Positions 52,799 to 61,179 of a DNA stretch of 64,000 bases are shown one piece after another. A program made the position numbers and the translations under genes. The stretch's first letter is position 1. Each line of letters begins with the position of its first letter. Source of the DNA: G963556115 sp963667375 (lineage in GTDB: Bacteria > Planctomycetota > SZUA-567); assembly GCA_963667375.1 (NCBI GenBank), contig OY763323.1, positions 2,542,001 through 2,606,000 of the forward strand, written 5' to 3'. Below the pieces are notes generated by a model. The model searched no databases and was not told where the DNA came from. It saw only the letters and a program-made list of their open reading frames with translations.

Positions 52799-53857
52799 AT
52801 GAATTATATTGTAGATAATGATAAACCGGTGTGTTGCCGTAAGCTGCCGGTACTGCTGCTTTCGGTTATTGTTCTGCTGCTGCTCAGCGGCTGCGGTGAT
52901 GAAAATAAGCCGAAGATTGATAATGTGTTACGGGCCGAATACAGTAAGGATGCGACGTACTTGAAACTTGTTGTTAACAACAGCAAAATTTCTGTTGCTG
53001 ATGATCTGGATATAAGTCTTACAGCGTTAGCGCCAGCAGGGTGGGAGGTGGAGTACGAACCTCCGGTTAAGGAGTTTGCTGGTTTTATGCTATCTGAAAG
53101 TCCGGACATACAGCGGACTCATAATGACGGAAGCAAGGGTGTAGAGCTGCTTATGCGGTTAAGTTATGAACCGGTAAATACCGGAACCTTCAAGATACCT
53201 GCATTCAAGGTGGTATTTAAAAATAGGGACAAGAGTATTACTCTAGAGAGTAAGCCGCTAGAGGTCAAGGTTGAGTCGCTTATTACTGATATCAGTAAGG
53301 CCAGACTGAAGGATATTCCCGGAGTTCTGGAGCTGAAAAAAGACTACTTTTACTGGTATATTGCCGGGGTTACGGCGGCGGTAGTTCTCCTGGTGACAGT
53401 AGTTGTACTGGTTGTTATCTGGTTACGCAGAAGGGCGCGTTATAATGCTTTGTGCCGTCCATTCTATACTGCGCTTAAGCAGCTAGATAATCTTGAAAAA
53501 TCCGGGGCCATTAAGAACGGGAATGATGATTATATCTGTACTACCATTAGTAATGTTCTGCGTGAGTATATTGAAGAACGTTTCGGAATTGTCGCTTCGA
53601 AATGTACTACCGAAGAATTTCTGATCACCCTTTCCGATAAGAATCTGCTGATAAGTAATTATTCAGAGCTGCTGACAGATTTTCTGCAACGCTGCGATGT
53701 GGTAAAGTTTGCAAAGTATGTTGCAGGAAGTGATGAGTGTCAGCGTATTCTGAACAGTTGCCGTAAATTTATTCTCAGTACCAAGAGGGAAGAGATAAAT
53801 TATAAAGGTGAGTTTGGTGTACTCTCTGAGAGTGCAGATCAGAATGGAGGGAGATAG
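52799..53857 (+). CDS. Bat-operon membrane protein with lipoprotein-like N-terminus
   Basis: The 352-residue protein has an N-terminal hydrophobic stretch ending LLLLSGC (Cys about 32), which looks like a lipobox. An extracytoplasmic beta-rich domain follows (about 40-180). A transmembrane helix lies at about 188-210 (AGVTAAVVLLVTVVVLVVIW), then a cytoplasmic helical domain with a conserved-looking REYIEERFGIVASKCTTEEF motif. The position and layout match the DUF4381-like gene that sits before batA in related operons. Function is unknown. Its stop abuts the batA ATG. Confidence 0.7.
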   Translation: MNYIVDNDKPVCCRKLPVLLLSVIVLLLLSGCGDENKPKIDNVLRAEYSKDATYLKLVVNNSKISVADDLDISLTALAPAGWEVEYEPPVKEFAGFMLSESPDIQRTHNDGSKGVELLMRLSYEPVNTGTFKIPAFKVVFKNRDKSITLESKPLEVKVESLITDISKARLKDIPGVLELKKDYFYWYIAGVTAAVVLLVTVVVLVVIWLRRRARYNALCRPFYTALKQLDNLEKSGAIKNGNDDYICTTISNVLREYIEERFGIVASKCTTEEFLITLSDKNLLISNYSELLTDFLQRCDVVKFAKYVAGSDECQRILNSCRKFILSTKREEINYKGEFGVLSESADQNGGR

Positions 53858-54910
53858 ATGCAGATAGAAAATTATTACGCGCTGCTGCTGATCCTGCTGC
53901 TGCCTCTGATGTTTTATCTCAGAAGACGTTTTAAGCGCACTGCAGGAGTAAGGGTGGCAAGCATCAGTAATTATAAACTACTCAAACCGACATTAAAACA
54001 GCGTACAAGGGTTATACCGGATATCTTACGGGTTATCGCTCTGTTACTGCTGATTCTGGCAATTGCCAGGCCGCGGATAGGAAGTGAACGGGTGGTTAAT
54101 CACAGTGAAGGAATAGCTATAGAGATGGTTCTTGACCGTTCCAGCAGTATGCAGGCGCCGATGGCGTATGACGGCAGACAGGCTGATCGGCTGGAGGTAG
54201 CCAAAGATGTGTTTGCTGATTTTGTACTCGGTAAGGATGGACTTGATGGCAGAATGAATGATCTGGTTGGTATTATAAGCTATGCCCGGTATTCTGATAC
54301 TATATGTCCGCTTACTCTTGATCATGACCCGTTGCCAGAATTTCTTAAACAGATTCATCTGCCTTTGACTAAGAATGAAGACGGTACTGCTATTGGTGAT
54401 GCGCTGGAACTGGCGGCAGCAAGGTTGTATACCGCAGAGAAAGAATTACAGAAACGTAAAATTCTTAAGAGTGAGGATGACAGGATAAAGAGCAAGATAA
54501 TAATTCTGCTTACAGATGGTCAGGACAATTCCAGTAGGACCTCAATCTCGCAGGCTGTAAAACTCTGCAAGGAGTGGGGAATCAAAGTTTATACTATAGG
54601 AATTGGCGGTAATACGCCGAATAATTTGATGAATGCATTCTTTGGGAATGCCGCTATGGCTGGGAACAGTGTGGACACACGAAGTCTGGAGTATATCAGC
54701 AGTAATACTGGGGGTAAGTTCTTTATGGCTGGAAGTGATGAGGCGATGAAGAAAATTTATCAGGAGATTGACCGGCTTGAGAAGAGTGAAGTGGAATCAA
54801 TAAAGTATACGGATTATGCAGAAAAATTTATGTATCTGGCAGTTCCGGCGCTGGTGTTACTGATACTTGAGTTGGTGCTGCGGTCAACCGTGTATCGAGT
54901 AATTCCATAG
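53858..54910 (+). CDS. batA: BatA, von Willebrand factor type A membrane protein
   Basis: The 350-residue protein has N-terminal transmembrane helices (about 5-25 and 55-70) and a VWA domain with a MIDAS motif LDRSSSMQAP (DxSxS). IILLTDGQDNSSRTSISQA (the second MIDAS Thr/Asp) is also present. A C-terminal helix (about 325-345, LAVPALVLLILELVLRS) follows. Bat proteins were first linked to aerotolerance in Bacteroides. It starts immediately after the preceding gene. Confidence 0.9.
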   Translation: MQIENYYALLLILLLPLMFYLRRRFKRTAGVRVASISNYKLLKPTLKQRTRVIPDILRVIALLLLILAIARPRIGSERVVNHSEGIAIEMVLDRSSSMQAPMAYDGRQADRLEVAKDVFADFVLGKDGLDGRMNDLVGIISYARYSDTICPLTLDHDPLPEFLKQIHLPLTKNEDGTAIGDALELAAARLYTAEKELQKRKILKSEDDRIKSKIIILLTDGQDNSSRTSISQAVKLCKEWGIKVYTIGIGGNTPNNLMNAFFGNAAMAGNSVDTRSLEYISSNTGGKFFMAGSDEAMKKIYQEIDRLEKSEVESIKYTDYAEKFMYLAVPALVLLILELVLRSTVYRVIP

Positions 54911-54941
54911 TCGCTTAGAGAATTTTTTGGAGAGTTATGTG

Positions 54942-56006
54942 ATGGATGAGCATTATTATAAATTTTTGAATGAGACGATTCTGATGCATCTCTTCTGGCT
55001 GATTCCACTATTACTGGCAGTATTCGCCTATGCAGGGATTCGTCGGAAGGTGCTTTTGAAGCGGATTGCGGGCAGTAGGATGCTGGAACATCTGCAGCGC
55101 GAATTGAGCCGGAGAAAACGCTGGATCAAAGGACTACTGCTGATCGCGGCTGCAGCGTGTATTGTTGGTGCTCTGGCGCGTCCGGCCTGGAATCCGCAGA
55201 CGGTTGAGGCGAAGCAGAAGGGGCGGGATGTGGTATTTCTTCTTGATGTTTCCAAAAGTATGCTGGCGGAAGATGTAAAGCCAAGCCGTCTGAAAGCCGC
55301 GAAATTTGCTATAAACGATACAATAAGTAGTATAAATGGTGACAGAGTAGGCCTTGTGGCTTTTTCAGGGAATGCATCTATTCTTTGTCCGCTGACGCTG
55401 GATTACTCTTTTTTCAGAAAAGCATTGGATGATGCGGGAATCAGCAGTGTTGATGTTGGCGGTACGATGCTGGCTGATGCTGTAAGAAAGTGTATGCATG
55501 ATATGCTTGCCGGAAGTGAGGTTACAAAGAAGGATATCGTAATCATAACAGATGGCGGTGATGAGGATAAGGCAGATGATAAATTTGCCATTGAGGCAGC
55601 CCGCGAAGCGGCAGAACAGGGAATACGTATAATCACTATCGGTATCGGTTCCGAGAAAACCGGTAGAAAGATTCCATATACTACCGAAGACGGCAGGAAA
55701 GAGTATCTGAAGTATGACGGGAAGGAGGTTGTTACCAGACTGAATGCGGATGTTTTACGTAAAATGGCTAAAGCAACACCTGGAGGCGTTTATATTAATG
55801 TTGGAACTAATGCTTTTGATTTCCCCTCAATTTATCAGAAGCTTATTGGCAGAGCCGAGAAGGTAGATCTTGGTGATTCCAAAGTTACCATTTATACCGA
55901 GGGCTTTCAGTATCTGCTTGCGGCGGCATTATTATTATTGCTGGCAGAGCATATTCTAAATGATAAACGGGTTAAAGGCGGCAGGGAGGTTGAACAAGGT
56001 GAATAG
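54942..56006 (+). CDS. batB: BatB, von Willebrand factor type A membrane protein
   Basis: The 354-residue VWA protein has a membrane segment near the N-terminus (HLFWLIPLLLAVFAYAGI). MIDAS residues are in FLLDVSKSMLAED, with VIITDGGDEDKADD following, and a C-terminal helix lies at about 305-320. The ATG at 54942 has GGAGAG about 8 bases upstream; the in-frame TTG at 54927 overlaps that site. The gene is partnered with batA and overlaps the start of batC. Confidence 0.9.
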   Translation: MDEHYYKFLNETILMHLFWLIPLLLAVFAYAGIRRKVLLKRIAGSRMLEHLQRELSRRKRWIKGLLLIAAAACIVGALARPAWNPQTVEAKQKGRDVVFLLDVSKSMLAEDVKPSRLKAAKFAINDTISSINGDRVGLVAFSGNASILCPLTLDYSFFRKALDDAGISSVDVGGTMLADAVRKCMHDMLAGSEVTKKDIVIITDGGDEDKADDKFAIEAAREAAEQGIRIITIGIGSEKTGRKIPYTTEDGRKEYLKYDGKEVVTRLNADVLRKMAKATPGGVYINVGTNAFDFPSIYQKLIGRAEKVDLGDSKVTIYTEGFQYLLAAALLLLLAEHILNDKRVKGGREVEQGE

Positions 56007-57330
56007 AATAATACTGATAATTATGCTTTTTTCTGGGATGTTACCTCTAACTCAGGCCGCAGAAAAAACAGAAAATTCCAAGCAGACTGTGATATCTAAA
56101 GGGAGTCTGGAAAAAGGTAATAAACTGTATTCAGATGGCAGATTTGATGAAGCATTACAGGAATATGCAGGGAGTATACTTGAGGACGGTGATGAACTGA
56201 ATCAGGGCGTGATAGAATTCAATACGGGAAATACCAGATACCGTCTCGGCAAGTATAAAGAAGCGATTGAGAGCTATAAGGAAGCAGCATTGGTAAGTAA
56301 TGATCCTTTGTTGCGTTCAAAAGCGTTGTATGGTCAGGGTAATTCATTATTTCATATCGCTGCTGGAGATATGAAACAAGACAAGAAGAAAGCGGTTACG
56401 GAACTGCAGGAGAGTGCCGCCAGGTATAAATCTGCATATCAACTTGATCAGACAAATAATGATATTGTATATAATCTGGAGTATGTGCGTAAAGCTATAA
56501 AAAAATTGCAGGATGAAATAAAGAAGGAGCAGCAGCAACAGCAGAATCAGCAGAATCAGCAGCAACAGCAGAATCAGCAGAATCAGCAGCGACAGCAGAA
56601 TCAGCAGAATCAGCAGAATCAGCAGAATCAGCAGAATCAGCAGAATCAGCAGAATCAGCAGAATCAGCAGCAACAGCAGCAACAGCAGCAACAGCAGAAT
56701 CAGCAGAATCAGCAGAATCAGCAGAATCAGCAGAATCAGCAACAGCAGAATCAACAGCAACAGAATCAACAGCAGCTGCAGCAACAACTTGAAAATCTGC
56801 AGCAGCAACAACAGGATTTACAGCAGCAGACTGAGCAACAGCAGCAGAGCTCCAAACAATCTGAGCAACAGCAGAAAGATCTGCGCGAACAGACTGCAAA
56901 GTTAAAGCAGGAATTGCAGAAGAATCGTGAAAAAGCGGGTAATAATGGTCCGAATGGTAAAAAAACCGAGGAAAAGCTTGAAGAAGCTATTGCTAAGCAG
57001 CGTGAAGCGGAAGCAGATTTGAAGAGTAATAAGCAGCAGCAGGCTGCTTCGGCGCAACAGGAAGCTGCTGATAAAATGCAGGATGCACTTGATTCTTTGA
57101 AGGAGGATAAGGATAATAAAGGAAACAAGGATTCTGATGGCAGTGGTACTGCCGGTGCCGGCAATATTGACGGTAATACCCAGCAGTCACAGCAGCTTCC
57201 TGGAGAATTGAGTGCTGAGGAGGTGGCAAAGCGGAAAGCGGGTGATATTCTCAGGAGAGAAGAAGAGGATAATCAGCGGCGTCAGAAGTATCGTTTGGGC
57301 AGAAAGGTTAGAGTGGATAAGGACTGGTAA
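55999..57330 (+). CDS. batC: BatC-like TPR protein with long Gln/Asn-rich repeat
   Basis: The 443-residue protein has a signal peptide (MNRIILIIMLFSGMLPLTQA) and TPR units (about residues 30-165, e.g. FNTGNTRYRLGKYKEAIESY). A stretch of almost pure Gln and Asn runs about residues 178-260. A Gln/Glu/Lys-rich coiled region and a charged tail complete the protein. The GTG at 55999 has GGAGG 10 bases upstream and overlaps the batB stop by 8 bases. The TPR part probably binds other Bat proteins in the periplasm. The Q/N stretch is far longer than in typical relatives and comes from a DNA repeat. Confidence 0.8.
   Translation: MNRIILIIMLFSGMLPLTQAAEKTENSKQTVISKGSLEKGNKLYSDGRFDEALQEYAGSILEDGDELNQGVIEFNTGNTRYRLGKYKEAIESYKEAALVSNDPLLRSKALYGQGNSLFHIAAGDMKQDKKKAVTELQESAARYKSAYQLDQTNNDIVYNLEYVRKAIKKLQDEIKKEQQQQQNQQNQQQQQNQQNQQRQQNQQNQQNQQNQQNQQNQQNQQNQQQQQQQQQQQNQQNQQNQQNQQNQQQQNQQQQNQQQLQQQLENLQQQQQDLQQQTEQQQQSSKQSEQQQKDLREQTAKLKQELQKNREKAGNNGPNGKKTEEKLEEAIAKQREAEADLKSNKQQQAASAQQEAADKMQDALDSLKEDKDNKGNKDSDGSGTAGAGNIDGNTQQSQQLPGELSAEEVAKRKAGDILRREEEDNQRRQKYRLGRKVRVDKDW
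56530..56776 (+). repeat. In-frame CAGCAGAAT/CAGCAA tandem repeat in batC
   Basis: The 9-base unit CAGCAGAAT (Gln-Gln-Asn) recurs many times with CAA and CAG variants, giving about 80 codons of Gln and Asn with one CGA (Arg). Looser Gln-rich sequence continues to about 56880. The near-identical units suggest recent slippage. Copy number may vary between strains, always in steps that keep frame if whole codons change. Confidence 0.85.
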
Positions 57331-57388
57331 TATAAGGTGTTTATCAGGGATTTATTTTAACTTTTTGTAATTTTGTGAGGTGAAAATT

Positions 57389-59269
57389 ATGTCAGTGTAT
57401 AGATTATTGAGTATAGTGATGATTATGTTCTGCGGAGTTGTTTTTACCGGCAGGGCGGAGTCTCCTTCAAAGGTCAATGCTCTGGTCGACTCCAATAGCA
57501 TAACTGCAGATGAGGTACTGACACTGCAGTTGCAGATTGAGGCGAATACCGATAAGGTTGTGCCGCCGGATATGAGCGTGGTCAAGGATTTTAATTCTTC
57601 TTATCTTGGTGCGTCTCGCAGTTCGTCTACGACAATTTCCTCGGTCAACGGACAGCGTAAGATGGTCAACAAAAACTTTATTATTATGGATTACCGTCTT
57701 ACTCCGTTAAAGGAAGGTAAACTGGTTATTCCAAGTATTGATGTAACCGTTGAAGGCAATGTCTATAAGACCGAGGAGATAACTATAAATGTTGCTAAAG
57801 ATAAGCCTCAGGAAGGCATAAGTATGCTGGAATATAAGCTGCCGCGAAAGGATGTATACCTGGGAGAAACAATTCCTATTGAATTGGTCTGGTATTTCCG
57901 TAATAATCCGCAGTTGAATTCGATTGAGGTTCCGGCATTCACCGACGAGCGTTTTGTGGTGTCAAAGATGAGCCCTCCGTTAAAGATAGATCCGAATAAC
58001 CGGTATTTTGAAATAGCATTTAATGGTGGAAAATATTGGGCGCTACAGGGTAAAGAGGTGGTAAATGGCGTGGCATATGCCACTCTGACAATGAAGTGGT
58101 ATATTTCACCTAAGGAAGCAGGAAAAGTTTCTCTGGATCCGGCATCGGTACTGGCTTCCTATATTGTAGGTTACAGGCGGAATTCAATCTTCAATGGTAT
58201 GCCGCAGGATTTTGCCGGGATGTTTCGAGATGATCCATTCTTTAGTGGCAGGGAGGCTGTATATAAGCAGCTTGTTACTAGAACGCAACCGGTTACGCTC
58301 GAGGTCAAACCTTTACCGCAGAAGGATAAACCGGCTAATTTCAGTGGTGTGGTTTCAAAAATAGAGCTGGGTGCTGAGACTAAAGTCGAGAATGCTTCTG
58401 TAGGTGAACCCATAAATGTGGATCTGTTTGTAAGTGGAAATGATAATGTTTATAATATTCACCTTCCAGATTTCAACGAGCAGCCTGAAGTTAAGGGGAA
58501 TTTCAAGGTTTCGATAAATCCCGCAGCAAGTACAATCGTTGGTAATTCGCGTAAGTTTGAGCTTGTGTTTAGAGCTCTCAATTCAAAGGTAACAGCGATA
58601 CCGCCACTTAAAATCGCATATTATGACCCGCAGTCAAGAGATTATGAAGAAGCTTCAAGTAAGGCATTGCCGATTAAAATCAATGCGGCAAAGATTATGG
58701 GGGCAGATGATATTGAGGGAGGTAATGCTGCGGCAACAGTCGCTTCAGCTCCGCTACAGGAGAATACAAATGGAATTCATGAGAATGTTACCGATTCTTC
58801 AGTACTGGTCAATGAGGATATAACACTTGGTGACTATTTTGGGAATAATAAAGTATTTTTTGCGCTGTTCCCAGGGTGTTATTTTACCTTGCTTCTGGGG
58901 CAGGTTGTAGCTGTAAAACGCCGGCGTAATGCCGGAGGGCGAGCTGCGGGCAGGGCTTTGAAATTATTTGATTCAAGAATCAATTCACTGCGCAAACAGG
59001 ATATGAATGCAGAGATGTTATCAGAGGCGATTGTTGCGTATTTCAAGGTCAGGTTGCAGATTGATGACCGTGAAATCACGCTTTCTGAGATCAATAATCT
59101 GCTCGAGTCTGAAGCTCAACTTGGAGAGTCTACTTTGGTTAACTTTAAAAAGATAGTTGATTACTGTGAGGCGTGTTGTTATACTGGCGGTTCCGAACAG
59201 TTAATGAGTCCGGTCTTTGTTGAGAATGTTAAAGCGGTTATTACGAATATTGACAGCAGTTTGGGTTAA
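57389..59269 (+). CDS. batD: BatD, large exported Bat protein
   Basis: The 626-residue protein has an N-terminal signal (about residues 1-22) and beta-rich extracytoplasmic domains with the family's repeated patterns (VNALVDSNSITADEVLTLQL, YRLTPLKEGKLVIPSIDV, VYLGETIPIELVWYF). A transmembrane helix sits near 490-510 (VFFALFPGCYFTLLLGQVV), then a cytoplasmic helical tail. The ATG at 57389 has GAGG 8 bases upstream. In the GTG alternative at 57380 the site overlaps. It is the usual partner of BatA/B/C/E. Confidence 0.88.
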   Translation: MSVYRLLSIVMIMFCGVVFTGRAESPSKVNALVDSNSITADEVLTLQLQIEANTDKVVPPDMSVVKDFNSSYLGASRSSSTTISSVNGQRKMVNKNFIIMDYRLTPLKEGKLVIPSIDVTVEGNVYKTEEITINVAKDKPQEGISMLEYKLPRKDVYLGETIPIELVWYFRNNPQLNSIEVPAFTDERFVVSKMSPPLKIDPNNRYFEIAFNGGKYWALQGKEVVNGVAYATLTMKWYISPKEAGKVSLDPASVLASYIVGYRRNSIFNGMPQDFAGMFRDDPFFSGREAVYKQLVTRTQPVTLEVKPLPQKDKPANFSGVVSKIELGAETKVENASVGEPINVDLFVSGNDNVYNIHLPDFNEQPEVKGNFKVSINPAASTIVGNSRKFELVFRALNSKVTAIPPLKIAYYDPQSRDYEEASSKALPIKINAAKIMGADDIEGGNAAATVASAPLQENTNGIHENVTDSSVLVNEDITLGDYFGNNKVFFALFPGCYFTLLLGQVVAVKRRRNAGGRAAGRALKLFDSRINSLRKQDMNAEMLSEAIVAYFKVRLQIDDREITLSEINNLLESEAQLGESTLVNFKKIVDYCEACCYTGGSEQLMSPVFVENVKAVITNIDSSLG

Positions 59270-59304
59270 TACTTTTATTTATTGAGATTATGGGTGAGAA
59301 GTTT

Positions 59305-60111
59305 ATGAAAAGAATAGCGTCATTTCTATTATTGGTCCTGCTTCTGGCTGGAGTTTCTTTTGCCGAAGATCAAAATCAGGAATTGTTTGATAAGGCAAAC
59401 GAGGAGTTTAAAATAGCGGCTGAAGCAGGGGATAATAAACCTGAGGTAGCTAAAAAAGCCTATCTGAATGCGGCAGATCTGTTTATCCAGATTATTCACA
59501 ATGGGGTGAAGAATAGTGATATTTATTACAATCTGGGTAATTGCTATTATCAGGCGAATGATTATCCACGCGCAGTTCTCCAGTATCGCCGGGCTCTGGT
59601 TTATGCACCAAATGATGAGAAGATCCATTCAAATCTTGCTGCCGCCCAGCGTATGCTCAATCTTCAGGATCCACAGCAGAAAGAAGCAGGCATTTTCGAT
59701 ACTATTATGGCTTACAACTCAAAGATTCCGCTGGTTGTAAAAGAATATTTTAATAAAATTTCTTATGTCTTATTCTGGGGCGGACTTATTGGATTTTTGT
59801 ATTTTCGTAGAAAGGTGGCGCGTAAAAAATTTCTGCTTATGGCGATTGTCTGGTGGTTGAGTCTGGTGGCAGTATCCGGCATGTCTTATCTGGCAACGAC
59901 CAGTGCTGACGGAGTTATTTTAAATTCTGAGGTTATTGCCCGTAAGGGTGATGGTGAAAATTATGCCGAAGCATTTCTCAAACCGCTTTCAGCCGGGACT
60001 GAATTTACGCTGGTTGAAGCTCGTGGTGACTGGCTTAAAATCAAGCTTAATTCCGGTAATGAGTGCTGGGTGAGAGCTGATGCGGCGGGACTGGTAAAAG
60101 ATGAGCCTTGA
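59305..60111 (+). CDS. batE: BatE-like TPR and SH3 domain protein
   Basis: The 268-residue protein has a signal peptide (MKRIASFLLLVLLLAGVSFA) and TPR units (about 22-125, e.g. SDIYYNLGNCYYQANDYPRA). A membrane segment lies at about 145-185, and a C-terminal SH3-like domain (ALTVVL-type strands, with LVEARGDWLKIKLNSGNECW) completes it. The ATG at 59305 is chosen because it opens the signal peptide and has GGTGAG upstream; ATG 59290 has a poorer site. It is the last gene of the Bat operon. Confidence 0.87.
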   Translation: MKRIASFLLLVLLLAGVSFAEDQNQELFDKANEEFKIAAEAGDNKPEVAKKAYLNAADLFIQIIHNGVKNSDIYYNLGNCYYQANDYPRAVLQYRRALVYAPNDEKIHSNLAAAQRMLNLQDPQQKEAGIFDTIMAYNSKIPLVVKEYFNKISYVLFWGGLIGFLYFRRKVARKKFLLMAIVWWLSLVAVSGMSYLATTSADGVILNSEVIARKGDGENYAEAFLKPLSAGTEFTLVEARGDWLKIKLNSGNECWVRADAAGLVKDEP

Positions 60112-60144
60112 GTGTTTGAAGAACACCAATGTCATTAAGTTTAA

Positions 60145-60172
60145 GAAGGCCGTGTAATATTACGCGGCCTTC
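60145..60172. terminator. Bidirectional terminator after batE
   Basis: Arms at 60145-60158 and 60159-60172 pair over 14 bases with one G-U pair. A partial T-rich run follows on the plus strand. It separates batE from the convergent M50 gene ending at 60182. Confidence 0.75.
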
Positions 60173-60181
60173 TTTGTTGTA

Positions 60182-61171
60182 TTATTTTCTCTTTGATTTA
60201 TATTTTTTACTGGCGCTTTGCAGGATAGCTTTTTCTCCGGGTGAAAGACTGGATATTCCTTCTTCTTTTACTTTCTTCAGTACTTCGTCAACTCTTTCAT
60301 CTAGTTCGGTGCGACTGGCTTTTTCTCTTTTCTCTTTGGCTTCACGGTGTTTGCGTAACCAGCTTCCAAGTATGCTTTCGCTTTTCTCTTTAGTCTGAGC
60401 TGATGTCTTTTTATTTTTGCGGGTGTAACTCGTGAAGGTAGCGTCCTGAGAATATTTATTATCTGTTGTTCTCCAGCTGTCATTCATGGAACTGTAGCGC
60501 GCAGCGTACATTCGAGCCTGCAGTTCCTGATTTCCCTGAAAATATACCAGTAAGCCTATAAGTATCATCATCATCCCGGACTGGTTGCCTGAGAGCATCT
60601 GCAATACGCCATAACCGCATAGCAGTACGACTCCGGCGATACTGAGGGGCTTGACTAGCTTAAGGGCTTTTTCCGGTCCTTTGAGCAGCATAACGACAGC
60701 CAGCGCAATACGCCCGCCGTCCATTGGAAATACCGGCAGCAGATTGAATATAGCAAGAAAGGTATTCATGTACATAAGGTAGTAAAAGAGTATCACTGCC
60801 GGACTGTTGCCGATTATAAGCATCATGTAATATGATATGCCCGCTATGGCTAGACTGACCAGAGGACCCATTATTGAGATTATAATCTCTGCTCTGGGGC
60901 CTGGAATAAGACTGCCTATCTCTGCGGCTCCTCCGAGCATATGGAGGACTATGCGGTTGACTTTCACGCCGAATTTTTTTGAAGCCAGAGAGTGGCCTAG
61001 TTCATGTGCCAGTACACATACGGGCAGCAGCAGCATTGAAAGAGTTCCATAAATGCCGCTGCCGGCAGATTGCAGTATAAATAAGCCCATGATTATGTAT
61101 AGTGAATAGGCAATATGTATCTCAATGCCGAATATTCTTTCAATTCTGTGGGATGCCAGTAAAAGGTTCAT
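60182..61171 (-). CDS. M50-type site-2 protease-like membrane metalloprotease
   Basis: The 329-residue polytopic protein has the zinc motif HELGH (in CVLAHELGHSLASKKFG) and the second-site motif NLLPVFPMDGGR (Asp in MDGG). Both are present, so catalysis is expected. A long basic C-terminal tail (about residues 215-329, rich in Lys, Arg and Glu) is unusual for the core family. Site-2 proteases cut substrates within the membrane in regulatory cascades. AGGAGG lies 4 bases before the ATG; the AsmA-like gene lies 8 bases upstream on the same strand. Confidence 0.88.
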   Translation of the reverse strand: MNLLLASHRIERIFGIEIHIAYSLYIIMGLFILQSAGSGIYGTLSMLLLPVCVLAHELGHSLASKKFGVKVNRIVLHMLGGAAEIGSLIPGPRAEIIISIMGPLVSLAIAGISYYMMLIIGNSPAVILFYYLMYMNTFLAIFNLLPVFPMDGGRIALAVVMLLKGPEKALKLVKPLSIAGVVLLCGYGVLQMLSGNQSGMMMILIGLLVYFQGNQELQARMYAARYSSMNDSWRTTDNKYSQDATFTSYTRKNKKTSAQTKEKSESILGSWLRKHREAKEKREKASRTELDERVDEVLKKVKEEGISSLSPGEKAILQSASKKYKSKRK

Positions 61172-61179
61172 GCTTCCTC

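Noticed and set aside
56530..56776. Regular repeat that could suggest a CRISPR array
   Set aside because: The unit is 9 bases, without unique spacers, and lies in frame inside batC. It is a coding microsatellite.
56347..56899. Antisense frames rich in Leu or Ala-Asp-Ser over the batC repeat
   Set aside because: They are mirror translations of the CAGCAGAAT repeat on the other strand and have no start signals; the sense gene has signal peptide, TPR and operon context.
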